Positions 7,638 through 16,711 are shown, counted from the stretch's first letter. The stretch: 64,000 bases of DNA from Sporosarcina sp. FSL K6-2383 (GCF_038618305.1 NZ_CP152017.1:62001-126000), one strand, 5' to 3'. Translations and numbers: made by a program. The notes: a model not told the origin generated them from the letters alone.

Positions 7638-8285
7638 TTACCTCATTTCGCTCAATCGATGCCCAATCGCCAACCAGTCCGCGTCCAATGCTGGGCGATG
7701 TGACGGTCTATAAAAAATGGACGCTGGATGGAAGGTCGGTACAATTGTATACGTTCGCTGCGTCCAGTTGAACGTCGTATCTTCGAGTTCATTCAAATAC
7801 TGGATGGGGCGTTCTAGTAGTTGTCCATGTAGCTCTGTCACCTTAGCTTCCTTGCCTAGCAATCGCTGTAATCCTACGTTACCAAGCGTGACAATCAGCT
7901 TCGGCTCAATATTCGCCAATTCATAATCGAGTACGGGCGCATGTGCCACAATCTCTTTCATCGTTGGTGGACGGTTATATTTCCGTTCCGTTGTCGTACC
8001 ATCGCGTTCCTTTTTCGTTCCCCATCTATACGGTCTGCTGCGAACCGCACTTGTAATGTAGACATCCTCACGCGACAAGCCAATCGATGCGAGTGATTTC
8101 ATCAATTCCTTCCCTGCACGACCAATAAACGGAATGCCATCAACCAGTTCAAACTCCCCCGGTGCTTCCCCAATCAGCATCAGCTCCGGTTTTTGCGGAC
8201 CTTCTCCATAAATAAACCCCTCCACTGGAAAACCCGCGATTCGCTCTTTGCCGAGTGTTGCAATCGATTCAGGAATACGGAACAT
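7638..8285 (-). CDS. Uracil-DNA glycosylase superfamily protein lacking cluster cysteines
   Basis: 215 residues. Motif 1, GEAPGEFELVDGIPFIGRAG (39-58), and motif 2, HPAS near the C-terminus, place it with family 4-like uracil-DNA glycosylases; ITSAVRSRPYR and VTLGNVGLQRLL fit the core. True family 4 enzymes hold a [4Fe-4S] cluster with four Cys, but no cysteine is visible in the whole protein. The first ligand region reads YGEGPQKPEL instead of a Cys-containing segment. It is therefore a clusterless relative. The start ATG has a GGGGGTG ribosome binding site. It is on the same strand as mpg, 37 bp away, suggesting a small repair operon. Confidence 0.8.
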   Translation of the reverse strand: MFRIPESIATLGKERIAGFPVEGFIYGEGPQKPELMLIGEAPGEFELVDGIPFIGRAGKELMKSLASIGLSREDVYITSAVRSRPYRWGTKKERDGTTTERKYNRPPTMKEIVAHAPVLDYELANIEPKLIVTLGNVGLQRLLGKEAKVTELHGQLLERPIQYLNELEDTTFNWTQRTYTIVPTFHPASIFYRPSHRPALDADWLAIGHRLSEMR

Positions 8286-8320
8286 CAGAACACCCCCTTA
8301 TTATTTCTTTCTAGATGTTC

Positions 8321-8351
8321 AAAAAAGCCTTCCCCCTAAAGGAAAGACTTT
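8321..8351 (-). terminator. Terminator of the DUF6054-like gene
   Basis: On the minus strand AAGTCTTTCC pairs with GGAAGGCTT (one mismatch) and is followed by a T run just downstream of the 8359 stop. Confidence 0.7.
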
Positions 8352-8358
8352 ATACTCT

Positions 8359-8697
8359 TTAAATAATCGAAGTTCCTAAAGCCGCTTCAACACTGTTCAC
8401 AAAATCTTTCTCCGCTCCCCAATCGATGCGAAGAAAAGGGCTCGCTGAACCGCCCGATGCCACTGCATGGACTTTTGTATCTCCACCAAAATTATCAATC
8501 GTCACTGTCAGCGATGCCCGGTTGCTAGTACGCATATAATACTTCTCCATAATGAGGACATGGACTTCATGCTCTCCAACCAACCTTACATACCAGTCAA
8601 TAAGCGTCCCAGTGGCATCTTCTTTCATTATGTACGCTTCAATCGCATTCATCGCCAATGCTGGCGAAATATTTACAGTAAACTCACGAACCGACAT
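8359..8697 (-). CDS. DUF6054-like small cytoplasmic protein
   Basis: 112 residues. I recognise the pattern VNISPALAMNAIEAYI, then MEKYYMRTSNRASLTVTIDN, and the C-terminal DWGAEKDFVNSVE, as a conserved Firmicutes family of unknown role (I believe DUF6054). There is no signal peptide or membrane segment, and an alpha/beta composition is likely. A GGGTTGAGG ribosome binding site lies before the ATG, and its own terminator follows. No functional residue can be named. Confidence 0.65.
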   Translation of the reverse strand: MSVREFTVNISPALAMNAIEAYIMKEDATGTLIDWYVRLVGEHEVHVLIMEKYYMRTSNRASLTVTIDNFGGDTKVHAVASGGSASPFLRIDWGAEKDFVNSVEAALGTSII

Positions 8698-8770
8698 ATC
8701 CTCAACCCCTTCTATCCTTATCTTCTTTTACGGATGAAGGACGTAAGAAGTTTCAATCGTTAACAAACTA

Positions 8771-8808
8771 AAAATAAACCCCACCTCAATGAATTGAGAT
8801 AGGGTTCC
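8771..8808 (-). terminator. Terminator of the 56-aa basic protein gene
   Basis: On the minus strand AACCCTATCTCAAT pairs with ATTGAGGTGGGGTT, followed by TTATTTTT. Confidence 0.8.
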
Positions 8809-8814
8809 AAATGA

Positions 8815-8985
8815 TTACTTCCGTGGTGGAAGTGGATAATAGCTACTTTTCGGTGGTCGTTCTTTTTTCATGACAATCCATGAGATTTTCTCAAATAGAC
8901 TGCCACTTTCATTGATACGTCTTGAGTCACCAGTTGTTCGTTTTGATGAAGTTTCCATTTCTACATTCGGTTTGAGCATCGTCAA
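8815..8985 (-). CDS. Small basic protein (56 aa), unknown function
   Basis: Reads leftward from a TTG at 8985, seven bases after a GGGGAG ribosome binding site; the ATG at 8979 is two codons in. The product is polar and basic, with a central SLFEKISWIVMKKERPP helix-like stretch and a proline/tyrosine-rich end (SSYYPLPPRK). It is followed closely by a terminator, which supports a real gene. I do not recognise the family. The 190 bases upstream of it (8986-9176) show nothing else I can name. Confidence 0.6.
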   Translation of the reverse strand: MTMLKPNVEMETSSKRTTGDSRRINESGSLFEKISWIVMKKERPPKSSYYPLPPRK

Positions 8986-9176
8986 TACATATCTCCCCTT
9001 TTCGATTGAATACTTCTTTCATATTTCAACCATAACGTAACAATATGAAGGTAAGATGGATTGTATGTAATGAACTTGTAAAGATTCCGCTGTATATTTA
9101 GGGGTTTTCAGAAAAACTCATAAAACCTTTTTGACGATTATGAAATGCCTCCCTAGGAAAAAGGTAGGCCCATCAT

Positions 9177-10382
9177 TCATTCCAATTCTAATTGCTTCGT
9201 TTCGGTCCCTAACAACACTACGGCTAATACACCAATGATAATAGCTCCACAAAAAATACCGAAAATCAAACCAAATTCATATCCCGCTGCCAGCAATGAA
9301 CCGACAAGTAATGGTCCAAAAATACCACCCACTCGTCCAATTGCAGCCGCCATCCCCGATCCCGTTGCTCGAATTGCCGTCGGATACTGCTCCGGTGAAT
9401 AGGCATAGAGCGCTCCCCATGCACCTAGATTGAAGAAGGATAACAACGCACCAAAAGTAAGCAGCATCGGCAACGTTTCCGCGCTACCAAACACCAGCGC
9501 ACTCGCCGCTGTTCCAATTAAATACGTCGCCAAAACAAACTTCCGACCGACCCGCTCAATTAACCAAGCCGCTGAAAAATAACCTGGTAATTGTGCAAGT
9601 GTCATAATGAGCACATAACCAAAGCTTTTGATCAAGCTAAAGCCTTTCAGCACCATCACACTTGGCAGCCACAGGAACATGCCATAATAAGAAAAGACGA
9701 CTGTGAACCAGACAATCCATAACATTAACGTTCGACGTGCGTATTTTTTCGACCATAATAATTTCATTTTTTCCAACGCCGACTGCTTTGGCTTGCCGTC
9801 TGCCACGAACTTTGGCGAGTCAGGCAACTTCCGACGTAAGTAAATCGCGTAAAAGGCCGGTAATGCTGTAATAATTAATGCGACCCGCCAGCCAAAATTC
9901 GGAATAACAAAGTACGCAATCAGTGCGGCAATCAACCAGCCAGCCGCCCAAAAACTTTCAAGTAACACAACGACACGACCCCGTTCATGTGCCGCCACAC
10001 TTTCCGATACAAGCGTTGAAGCAACCGGCAATTCTCCGCCAAGTCCTGCGCCGACAAAAAAGCGTAAAATTAAAAATGCAGTCAACGTCATCGTCAGCGC
10101 TGACAATCCGCTTGCGACTGAGAATAAAACAAGCGTCATCATAAAGACATTTTTACGTCCGATTCGATCCGCCAGCAAACCAAATCCTAGCGCCCCAACG
10201 GCCATTCCAATTGAATTCACACTACCAATCCAGCCCATCTCGGCAGGTGACAATTGCCACTCTATCGCCAATGCAGCAATGACAAACGACAAAATGCCGA
10301 CATCCATCGCATCGAACATCCAGCCCGTCCCGGCGAGACCTAATAATTTATTTCTAGAAATTCCCTCATGCTGTTTACTCAC
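9177..10382 (-). CDS. niaP: MFS niacin/nicotinate permease NiaP
   Basis: Twelve-helix major facilitator closely resembling Bacillus subtilis NiaP (formerly YceI), which imports nicotinic acid for NAD salvage. Visible landmarks are GWMFDAMDVGILSF in helix 1, the GLLADRIGRKNVF loop between helices 2 and 3, GLGGELPVASTLVSE, and FFNLGAWGALYAYSPEQYPTAIRATGSG. A GTG start at 10382 has an ideal GAGGAG site and gives 401 residues, like the orthologue. An upstream in-frame ATG at 10427, with GGAGG only 4 bp away, would add 15 residues. A sigma-A promoter with a perfect palindrome precedes it. Confidence 0.88.
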   Translation of the reverse strand: MSKQHEGISRNKLLGLAGTGWMFDAMDVGILSFVIAALAIEWQLSPAEMGWIGSVNSIGMAVGALGFGLLADRIGRKNVFMMTLVLFSVASGLSALTMTLTAFLILRFFVGAGLGGELPVASTLVSESVAAHERGRVVVLLESFWAAGWLIAALIAYFVIPNFGWRVALIITALPAFYAIYLRRKLPDSPKFVADGKPKQSALEKMKLLWSKKYARRTLMLWIVWFTVVFSYYGMFLWLPSVMVLKGFSLIKSFGYVLIMTLAQLPGYFSAAWLIERVGRKFVLATYLIGTAASALVFGSAETLPMLLTFGALLSFFNLGAWGALYAYSPEQYPTAIRATGSGMAAAIGRVGGIFGPLLVGSLLAAGYEFGLIFGIFCGAIIIGVLAVVLLGTETKQLELE

Positions 10383-10447
10383 AATTCTTCTCCTCGCTAA
10401 AAACCATAGTGTCTTGACAGTTGTCATTATACCTCCATTTACAATGT

Positions 10448-10488
10448 AACACAATGTGTTTTATACACTATTCACAGAAAGTAGACAA
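10448..10488 (-). promoter_or_regulatory. niaP promoter with overlapping palindromic operator
   Basis: On the minus strand a -35 TTGTCT (10483-10488) and a -10 TATAAA (10460-10465) are separated by 17 bp. A perfect 13-bp palindrome AACACAATGTGTT (10448-10460) covers the start-site side of the -10. This is where a NiaR-type, niacin-responsive repressor would act; assignment to NiaR is inference from the target gene. Confidence 0.55.
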
Positions 10489-10530
10489 CATAGTCACACA
10501 AAATCCGCCACTATTTCTCCAAAACTACAT

Positions 10531-10562
10531 AAAAAACTTCCACCCTTCTCTAGGATGGAAGC
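10531..10562 (-). terminator. Terminator of the FapA-like gene
   Basis: On the minus strand CTTCCATCC pairs with GGGTGGAAG, followed by TTTTTT, just past the 10570 stop. Confidence 0.85.
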
Positions 10563-10569
10563 GCATTTT

Positions 10570-12552
10570 TCAATTCACAACTAAATCACCATCATCATCA
10601 AGATAAGCACGCACACCCAGCTTTTTATCCATAAATGTGTAATGCCTTTGTCCAATTTGAATTTCAGTTCCTGCATGTGCTAGCCCTATCGTAATCATGC
10701 CTTTTTCACCCGTTCGTACAACCGTCTTCACAAGATTCTCTGAGCCAGTTTCCTGTAGAGACACTTTATGCGTCGCAATAATTTCCCCACCACGACACAC
10801 GCCTTTTACTTTGATACTGTCGCCGGCTGTCACCGAACTATGGTATACGCCCTTCGATGTCACTTCAATCATGCCACTACTATACAGCACACTATTGATG
10901 GCATATGGCACCGAGAGAAGTGCCTGCGACATTTTCGTCCCATATAACTCCACCAAGGTTCTGACTTCCCCAATCAACAAACCAAAACCATCCGCATCCT
11001 CCAACCCCTTATGCTGTGCGGTGACAAATATCGAATAGAATTTATCTGCAAGATCCGTCCATTCGGCTGATAGCTGCTGCGCATTATTTTTCACCTTTTG
11101 AATGAAATCCTTATTCAGCTCTTGGAATGTTGGATACTTTTTTTCCAATAGTAACCGAATGAGATGATTGAGCTCGGACGTCGTTAAATCTTCCCCCTCG
11201 TGCCCTCGAATGACCAGCACCCGCTGGACAGCATCCTGGATTTGTTCCAGTAAGACAATAATTTCCTTTAGCTGCATCGTTAGCTCTCCAATGATAAATT
11301 CCTGTTGCCCAACACTAATTGTTGATGAAAAAACATTGCCCATCAATATCGCAGATTTCATAGCATGAATCGTAGCCTTCGTTACAGCTCCACCGACAAA
11401 GATTGTACCTGTCGCTCCAACAAACATTGCCGTTTGGATACCGCCACCGATTCGTACATCTCCCTCAAAGCGGATATTACCACTTTCCAAATCTACCTCA
11501 CCTGCATGAAAATGTTCAGGATTAATTTCAATAGTAACTAGCTTTTCTCGCCAATCGACAGCGGGTCTTCCTGATATTTCAGCCACAATATCAGTACCCA
11601 GCTGCGAGACATTTTTACCTGGGCGAATGACAATGTCTTTGACCTTTTTAGCAGTAATGACCTGTCCAAGCAAGTTAACGCCGTCCGTTCCAGGAACCGA
11701 TGGAATATAGGTTGCAATGACCTGCCCTGCTTCCACTGAAAGAATCAAGTTCAATTCGCGAAAATCAACCTTTTCCAATTCTCCAGGCGCTTTTTCCTTG
11801 TATTCGATATGCATTTCTAAATCCCCATCAAGTCCCTCTACAGGAGGTACTCCTTTTGCTACAATAATTTCATATGGCTTAATGACTTCTGTCACTTTCT
11901 TAATTGCTGGGAACAGCAAACCTTTTTGTACACCCATCGCTCTCAGCCGATCTACAATCAGTTGTGGCTTGAGGTCATTGTAATAATCAATTTCCTCAAA
12001 AGCATCAACCTGAAGCGCTTGCTTGAATTCCGTATCATGAAGCTTTCGTTTCACTTTTTTCCCGGGCGTGAAAGTGAGCATTGCCAGCATACCCTGCTCC
12101 ATTAATTGGATTGAAAACTGAGGTGGGATTAATGCATCACTGACGGTCACATGCACTCTATCGCCTGGCGAAATAATTGTTCGCCCAAAAATTTGCTCAT
12201 AATTCACGTCTACTTTACAATTTTTCCCCGGCAAGATAACTGGATAATTATCGCCAGCAAAAAATACGTCAATCTTACCATCCAGTATACGAGCTCCCGC
12301 TACTTCCTGCTCCTCCACCTTTTCCGTAGGCATTGGCATATTAACGTATTGTTCGACCGTCTCATCCAACGATGCCCCTTCTAGCTGTGTAACTGTTACT
12401 TCAGCCATCATTTTCCTCAAACCAAAAAGGTTTCTTTTAGGATTTGATACAACTTCCACACGGACTTCCTCGAACGTTAATTCTAAAATAGACAACGCCA
12501 TCTGGATAGCCTGTTCCACTGTTTCCGCCTTCACCGAAATCGATTTTCCCAT
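10570..12552 (-). CDS. FapA/DUF342 family protein with Jag-N-like head
   Basis: 660 residues from the ATG at 12552 (GAGGTG ribosome binding site). The N-terminal 55 residues (SVKAETVEQAIQMALSILEL, PKRNLFGLRKMMAEV) look like the Jag-N/KhpB-type domain. A long beta-rich DUF342 region follows, typical of FapA, with repeats such as GNIRFEGDVRIGGGIQTAMFVGATGTIFVGG suggesting a beta-helix. Then comes a helical, coiled-coil-like part (about 450-560) and a C-terminal beta segment. In other bacteria FapA proteins influence flagellar or pole-localised assembly. No flagellar genes lie here, so the role is open. The 366 bases upstream to 12919 hold only the yclQ terminator and no clear promoter. Confidence 0.8.
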   Translation of the reverse strand: MGKSISVKAETVEQAIQMALSILELTFEEVRVEVVSNPKRNLFGLRKMMAEVTVTQLEGASLDETVEQYVNMPMPTEKVEEQEVAGARILDGKIDVFFAGDNYPVILPGKNCKVDVNYEQIFGRTIISPGDRVHVTVSDALIPPQFSIQLMEQGMLAMLTFTPGKKVKRKLHDTEFKQALQVDAFEEIDYYNDLKPQLIVDRLRAMGVQKGLLFPAIKKVTEVIKPYEIIVAKGVPPVEGLDGDLEMHIEYKEKAPGELEKVDFRELNLILSVEAGQVIATYIPSVPGTDGVNLLGQVITAKKVKDIVIRPGKNVSQLGTDIVAEISGRPAVDWREKLVTIEINPEHFHAGEVDLESGNIRFEGDVRIGGGIQTAMFVGATGTIFVGGAVTKATIHAMKSAILMGNVFSSTISVGQQEFIIGELTMQLKEIIVLLEQIQDAVQRVLVIRGHEGEDLTTSELNHLIRLLLEKKYPTFQELNKDFIQKVKNNAQQLSAEWTDLADKFYSIFVTAQHKGLEDADGFGLLIGEVRTLVELYGTKMSQALLSVPYAINSVLYSSGMIEVTSKGVYHSSVTAGDSIKVKGVCRGGEIIATHKVSLQETGSENLVKTVVRTGEKGMITIGLAHAGTEIQIGQRHYTFMDKKLGVRAYLDDDGDLVVN

Positions 12553-12875
12553 AACGATTTCACCTCGCTCAAATTTGCCTACTAGTCCCTTAATCTTATC
12601 ATATTTTTCTATATAATCTAACAATATACCCACTAATTGATTAATCTATTATACGTGCAGAAACAAGTCTGTTGATTAGCCATTTACTCGCATAAATTGT
12701 AACTATACAAATGCCTGAAAACCACCTTTTTCACTAGATTGTTTCCGGTTCGCTTTCGGCGAAATAGTCAAGACATAATCACCGAAAAGAATGAATAATA
12801 CGGTTATTGTATAGAGGTCGATTCAATCCCAAAGCAATCAAAAACGTTTATGCACTGAGAACCTGGAGTTTAAAC

Positions 12876-12917
12876 AAAAAAAGGATTGATTCACAAATGT
12901 GAACCAATCCTTTTTTA
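12876..12917. terminator. Terminator at the end of the siderophore operon
   Basis: AAAGGATTGATTCACA pairs with TGTGAACCAATCCTTT, flanked by A and T runs on both sides, directly downstream of the yclQ stop. Confidence 0.9.
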
Positions 12918-12919
12918 TC

Positions 12920-13897
12920 TTACAATACTTCTTCGATTTCTTTAATCATTTCTTTGACAGACTGAAGTCCGCCACCAGATAGGTACCAATAGTTTGGATC
13001 TAGGTAAATGATTTTTCCGTCTTTATAAGCATTTGTTTTAATCACTAACTCGTTTTCGATTGAATCTTTAGCACTTGCATCGCCACCAACTGCCGCGTCA
13101 CGGTCGATTACAAATAGAATATCTGGATTTGTTTCAAGAATATATTCGAATGAGATACTTTGACCGTGCGTAGATACTTCAAGGTTTTCATCAGCTGCTT
13201 TGAAACCAAATACGTCATGAATGATACCGAAACGTGAACTTGGTCCATATGCGCTTACTTTTCCTTCATTACCAAGAACGATCAATGTTTTCCCATCATT
13301 ATTAACGGATTTTTCACTAATCGTCGCAATTTGGCTGTCAATGTCCGCAAGCTCTTCAGCCATTTTACCTTCCTTACCAAATAGTTCTGCAATCATTTCC
13401 ATGTTCCCTTTAAATGACTCCATGTACTTCGTTGTATCCACTCCGACAAAGATTGTTGGAGCAATGTCATTTAACTCTTCATACATAGCAGATTGACGGG
13501 CTGAGATGAAGATTACGTCTGGTTGCATAGCATGAATCGTTTCAAAATCAGGTTCTTTCAAACCACCAACATTTGTATACTTTTCATCCTCATATTTTGA
13601 TAAATATGAAGGGATATTCGCTTGTGGAACACCTGCAACTTCAACACCTAGCTCATCAAGCGTATCAAGCATACCGAAATCGAAAACAACAACTTTTTCT
13701 GGATTTTTTGCAATTTGTGCTTCTCCAAGATCATGCTTAATTGTTAGCATTTCTGGTTCTGCCGCTTCAGTTCCTTCTACTTCTGATTCTGCAGTGCTAC
13801 CCGCTGTTTTATCATCTGCTGCATCATCTTTCGCTCCACACGCTACAAGTAACGCCATTAATGCTACCATCAGTAATGCCATTGTAAATTTTTTCAT
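12920..13897 (-). CDS. yclQ: Siderophore-binding lipoprotein (YclQ/petrobactin type)
   Basis: Extracellular substrate-binding protein of a ferric-siderophore ABC importer. 325 residues. The signal peptide ends in the lipobox LLVAC (Cys20), followed by a Ser/Asp/Glu-rich linker. The mature part is the FepB/BtuF helical-backbone fold: VVVFDFGMLDTLDELGV, YTNVGGLKEPDFETIHAMQPDVIF and IIYLDPNYWYLSGGGLQS. Gene order and similarity match Bacillus yclNOPQ, which imports catecholate-type petrobactin. It is last in the operon, 19 bp after the ATPase, with its own AGGATGG site and a terminator. Confidence 0.88.
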   Translation of the reverse strand: MKKFTMALLMVALMALLVACGAKDDAADDKTAGSTAESEVEGTEAAEPEMLTIKHDLGEAQIAKNPEKVVVFDFGMLDTLDELGVEVAGVPQANIPSYLSKYEDEKYTNVGGLKEPDFETIHAMQPDVIFISARQSAMYEELNDIAPTIFVGVDTTKYMESFKGNMEMIAELFGKEGKMAEELADIDSQIATISEKSVNNDGKTLIVLGNEGKVSAYGPSSRFGIIHDVFGFKAADENLEVSTHGQSISFEYILETNPDILFVIDRDAAVGGDASAKDSIENELVIKTNAYKDGKIIYLDPNYWYLSGGGLQSVKEMIKEIEEVL

Positions 13898-13916
13898 CTA
13901 AAACCATCCTTTTCTT

Positions 13917-14678
13917 TTATGAATTAAAGTACACACATATACGACAATTATTCATTTGCTTAATCGGAATATCCATATCGTAAATTTCTTTTAATGAGTC
14001 AGAAGTAATAATGTCATTCGTCGGTCCATCTTTCACAACACGGCCATTCTTCAAGGCGACAATTCGATCCGAATAGACGGAGGCAAAGTTAATATCATGC
14101 AAAACAATGACAACAGTCTTACCCAGCTCATCAACAAGTCTTCTTAGGATCTTCATAATCTGAACAGAATGCTTCATATCCAAATTATTAAGTGGCTCAT
14201 CAAGTAAAATGTAATCCGTATCCTGTGCAATAACCATTGCAATAAATGCACGCTGGCGTTGTCCACCCGATAACTCGTCGAGATAATCATGCTGCATATC
14301 CATTAAATCCATATAATTCATCGCTTGATCTATCACTGTAACGTCCTCCGCCGTCAATCTCCCCTTTGAATGCGGGAACCGCCCAAATGACACCAATTCC
14401 CGGATCGTAAGACGAACATTCATGAAATTCGATTGTTTCAAAATGGAAACCCTTTTTGAAAACTCATTGGATTTCATGTGCTTCACATTGTCTTTATCAA
14501 CAAGTACTTCACCAGTATCTGCATCTAAAAGACGACTCACCATTGATAGAAGCGTCGATTTCCCCGCACCATTCGGCCCGATGAAGGACGTAATCTTTCC
14601 AGGATGAATATTGACATTCACCTTTTCCACGACCATTTTTTTACCATAAAACTTCGACAGTTCACGGACCTGAATCAT
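13917..14678 (-). CDS. yclP: Siderophore ABC transporter ATPase (YclP type)
   Basis: 253-residue cytoplasmic ATPase driving ferric-siderophore import. It contains Walker A GPNGAGKS (34-41), a Q-loop in ILKQSNFMN, signature LSGGQRQR, Walker B DYILLDEP, and H-loop in VIVLHDINFAS. The C-terminal end is Cys-containing (NNCRICVYF). Its ATG overlaps the stop of the preceding permease by 4 bp (ATGA), showing translational coupling in the yclNOPQ-type operon. Confidence 0.92.
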   Translation of the reverse strand: MIQVRELSKFYGKKMVVEKVNVNIHPGKITSFIGPNGAGKSTLLSMVSRLLDADTGEVLVDKDNVKHMKSNEFSKRVSILKQSNFMNVRLTIRELVSFGRFPHSKGRLTAEDVTVIDQAMNYMDLMDMQHDYLDELSGGQRQRAFIAMVIAQDTDYILLDEPLNNLDMKHSVQIMKILRRLVDELGKTVVIVLHDINFASVYSDRIVALKNGRVVKDGPTNDIITSDSLKEIYDMDIPIKQMNNCRICVYFNS

Positions 14679-15625
14679 GTAGATCGACTCTCCTTTAATA
14701 GTAGATAGATGAAGTAAACACCGCCAACGAAGTTAATAATCACACTGAGTGTCGTTGAAAATGTGAAGATCCGTTCGACAACCCACTGTCCCCCAACAAG
14801 AGCAATGACACTCATGACAGAGGCACCTGCGATAAGAACCGAGTGTTTATATGTTTTGAAAAACTGATAAGACAAATTCGCAACAATCAAACCGAAAAAC
14901 GTAATTGGCCCAACAAGCGCTGTTGATACAGCAATAAGAACAGAGGACAGGATGAGCATTGTTTTTACGACTTTATCATAGGAAATACCTAAGTTAATGG
15001 CTGTATCTCTACCAAGTGACAGCACATCCAGCTCATTAATAGATTTCCAACCTATGGCAAATGTGATAACGACAATGGCAAGTGCCCACCAAACGAGCTC
15101 CCCACTCACATTGTTAAAGCTGGCAAACATCTTATCCTGCACAAGCATGAATTCATTGGGATCAATGAGTACTTGTAAAAACGTCGTAATACTTCCGAAA
15201 AATGTTCCGACGATGATTCCAACAAGTAACAAGAAGTAGATGGGCTGTTTCCCTCCCCGGAATAAAAACCGGTAAAGCAGAAGCGCAAATACGATCATTG
15301 CTCCAATGGATAATACAAAATTCACATGTTTGTTGATGATCATCATATGACCTGACCCAAAGAAGAAAATGAGTACTGTCTGTAAAAGTAAATACAGCGA
15401 ATCTAGTCCCATAATACTCGGTGTCAAAATCCGATTATGTGTAATCGTCTGGAAGATCACTGTCGAATAAGCGATTGCGACACCTGTAATGACCATCGCC
15501 AATACCTTAATCCCTCTGCGAGGTAGTGCATAGTCATAACTTCCATTTAAACCTTGGAACAAATAAAGAGCACAGAACAAAGTAGCTATTCCAGCAAGTA
15601 TAAGCAGTTTCGTTGAATTACGCAT
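14675..15625 (-). CDS. yclO: Siderophore ABC transporter permease 2 (YclO type)
   Basis: 316 residues, FecCD-family permease with about nine to ten membrane helices. The ATG at 15625 follows AGGAGG, which lies inside the end of the first permease gene; the two genes overlap by 8 bp (ATGCGTAA). Conserved family segments are visible: PSIMGLDSLYLLLQT, LSLGRDTAINLGISYD (the coupling region before helix 8 or 9) and VGPITFFGLIVANLSYQFF. Longer open frames upstream are read-through inside yclN. It partners with YclN to form the membrane channel. Confidence 0.9.
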   Translation of the reverse strand: MRNSTKLLILAGIATLFCALYLFQGLNGSYDYALPRRGIKVLAMVITGVAIAYSTVIFQTITHNRILTPSIMGLDSLYLLLQTVLIFFFGSGHMMIINKHVNFVLSIGAMIVFALLLYRFLFRGGKQPIYFLLLVGIIVGTFFGSITTFLQVLIDPNEFMLVQDKMFASFNNVSGELVWWALAIVVITFAIGWKSINELDVLSLGRDTAINLGISYDKVVKTMLILSSVLIAVSTALVGPITFFGLIVANLSYQFFKTYKHSVLIAGASVMSVIALVGGQWVVERIFTFSTTLSVIINFVGGVYFIYLLLKESRST

Positions 15626-16568
15626 AGGCCTTCCTCCTAAACAATAAGTAGAGGAAGATTGCACTGCCGATGACGCCAACCATCAAACTGATGGAAATTT
15701 CGTAAGGATAGATGAGGACTCTGCCCAAAATATCACATACGAGTAGGAAGATTGCACCGAGTAAAGCAGTATGCGGTAATGTTTTTTGTAAATGATCTCC
15801 TTTGAATATAGAGACGATATTCGGAATGATCAATCCAAGGAATGGAATCATTCCGACTGTTAATACGACCGTTGTCGTAATAAGTGCAACCAGTATTAAT
15901 CCGATATTGACGATCCGTCTATAAGCAAGTCCGAGGTTTTTCGAGAAATCTTCCCCCATTCCAGCCACTGTAAATCGATTGGCGTAGAGATAGGTTACGA
16001 TGAGCACCGGAATACTTATGTATAGAAGTTCGTAACGTCCTTTCATAATCATCGAAAAATCACCTTGTAGCCATGCCGACATATTTTGGATGACATCCGC
16101 CTTATAGGCAAAAAACGTCGTAATCGACGATAGAATATTTCCGAACATCAGCCCGACAAGTGGAATGAAAATCGCGTCCTTGAACTTGATGCGGTCCAGA
16201 ATTTGCATAAACAGTAACGTGCCGGCAAGCGCAAATACAAAAGCGACGATCATTTTTTCAATCGTGGATGCGTTCGCAAATAACAACATCGAGACGAGAA
16301 TCCCAAGACGTGTTGCATCCAGCGTTCCTGCTGTCGTTGGAGAAACGAATTTATTCCGGCTTAGCTGCTGCATAATGAGACCTGCGATACTCATCCCTGC
16401 TCCAGCAAGAAGAATGGCGACCAGTCTTGGCAGACGGCTAATTAAGAATATTTCCGTTTGTTCCGATTTGAAGTCCAACAGATCCATCGGTGTAATACGG
16501 CTCACCCCTACAAAGAGCGATAGGAATGAAAGAGTGATAACTGCGACTATCAAATAACGTTTCTTCAT
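15618..16568 (-). CDS. yclN: Siderophore ABC transporter permease 1 (YclN type)
   Basis: 316 residues, FecCD-family permease, first gene of the iron-siderophore operon. Landmarks are SRLPRLVAILLAGAGMSIAGLIMQQLSRNKFVSPTTAGTLDA (typical N-terminal FecCD block; cited as positions about 47-88), GEDFSKNLGLAY and GMIPFLGLIIPNIV. The ATG at 16568 has a GGTGA site; an in-frame GTG lies 9 bp upstream. A consensus sigma-A promoter flanked by Fur boxes lies upstream, so expression should rise on iron starvation. Confidence 0.9.
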   Translation of the reverse strand: MKKRYLIVAVITLSFLSLFVGVSRITPMDLLDFKSEQTEIFLISRLPRLVAILLAGAGMSIAGLIMQQLSRNKFVSPTTAGTLDATRLGILVSMLLFANASTIEKMIVAFVFALAGTLLFMQILDRIKFKDAIFIPLVGLMFGNILSSITTFFAYKADVIQNMSAWLQGDFSMIMKGRYELLYISIPVLIVTYLYANRFTVAGMGEDFSKNLGLAYRRIVNIGLILVALITTTVVLTVGMIPFLGLIIPNIVSIFKGDHLQKTLPHTALLGAIFLLVCDILGRVLIYPYEISISLMVGVIGSAIFLYLLFRRKAYA

Positions 16569-16600
16569 GGGTATCACCGATATCGTTTATTTACACCTAA

Positions 16601-16711
16601 TTGAGAATGATTCTAATGAAAACGGTTATCAATTAGCTGCAAATTCAATTATAGCATGATTGAAAGTCGTGTCAACGGATTAGTGAAAATGATTATCAAT
16701 TGAGTTGATAA
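16601..16711 (-). promoter_or_regulatory. Iron-responsive promoter of the siderophore operon with several Fur boxes
   Basis: On the minus strand a perfect TTGACA (16670-16675) and perfect TATAAT (16648-16653) are 16 bp apart. Fur-box-like sequences flank it: TTGAGAATGATTCTAATGA (16601-16619) and ATGAAAACGGTTATCAATT (16617-16635) lie downstream of the start site. GTGAAAATGATTATCAATT (16683-16701) and the dyad TTATCAA-n5-TTGATAA (16693-16711) lie just upstream of the -35. A consensus promoter held down by Fur is the natural reading. The rest of the gap to 16902 shows nothing else. Confidence 0.8.

Noticed and set aside
8986..9176. Riboswitch or leader RNA upstream of the 56-residue gene
   Set aside because: No conserved riboswitch core or stem-terminator pair could be recognised in this gap.
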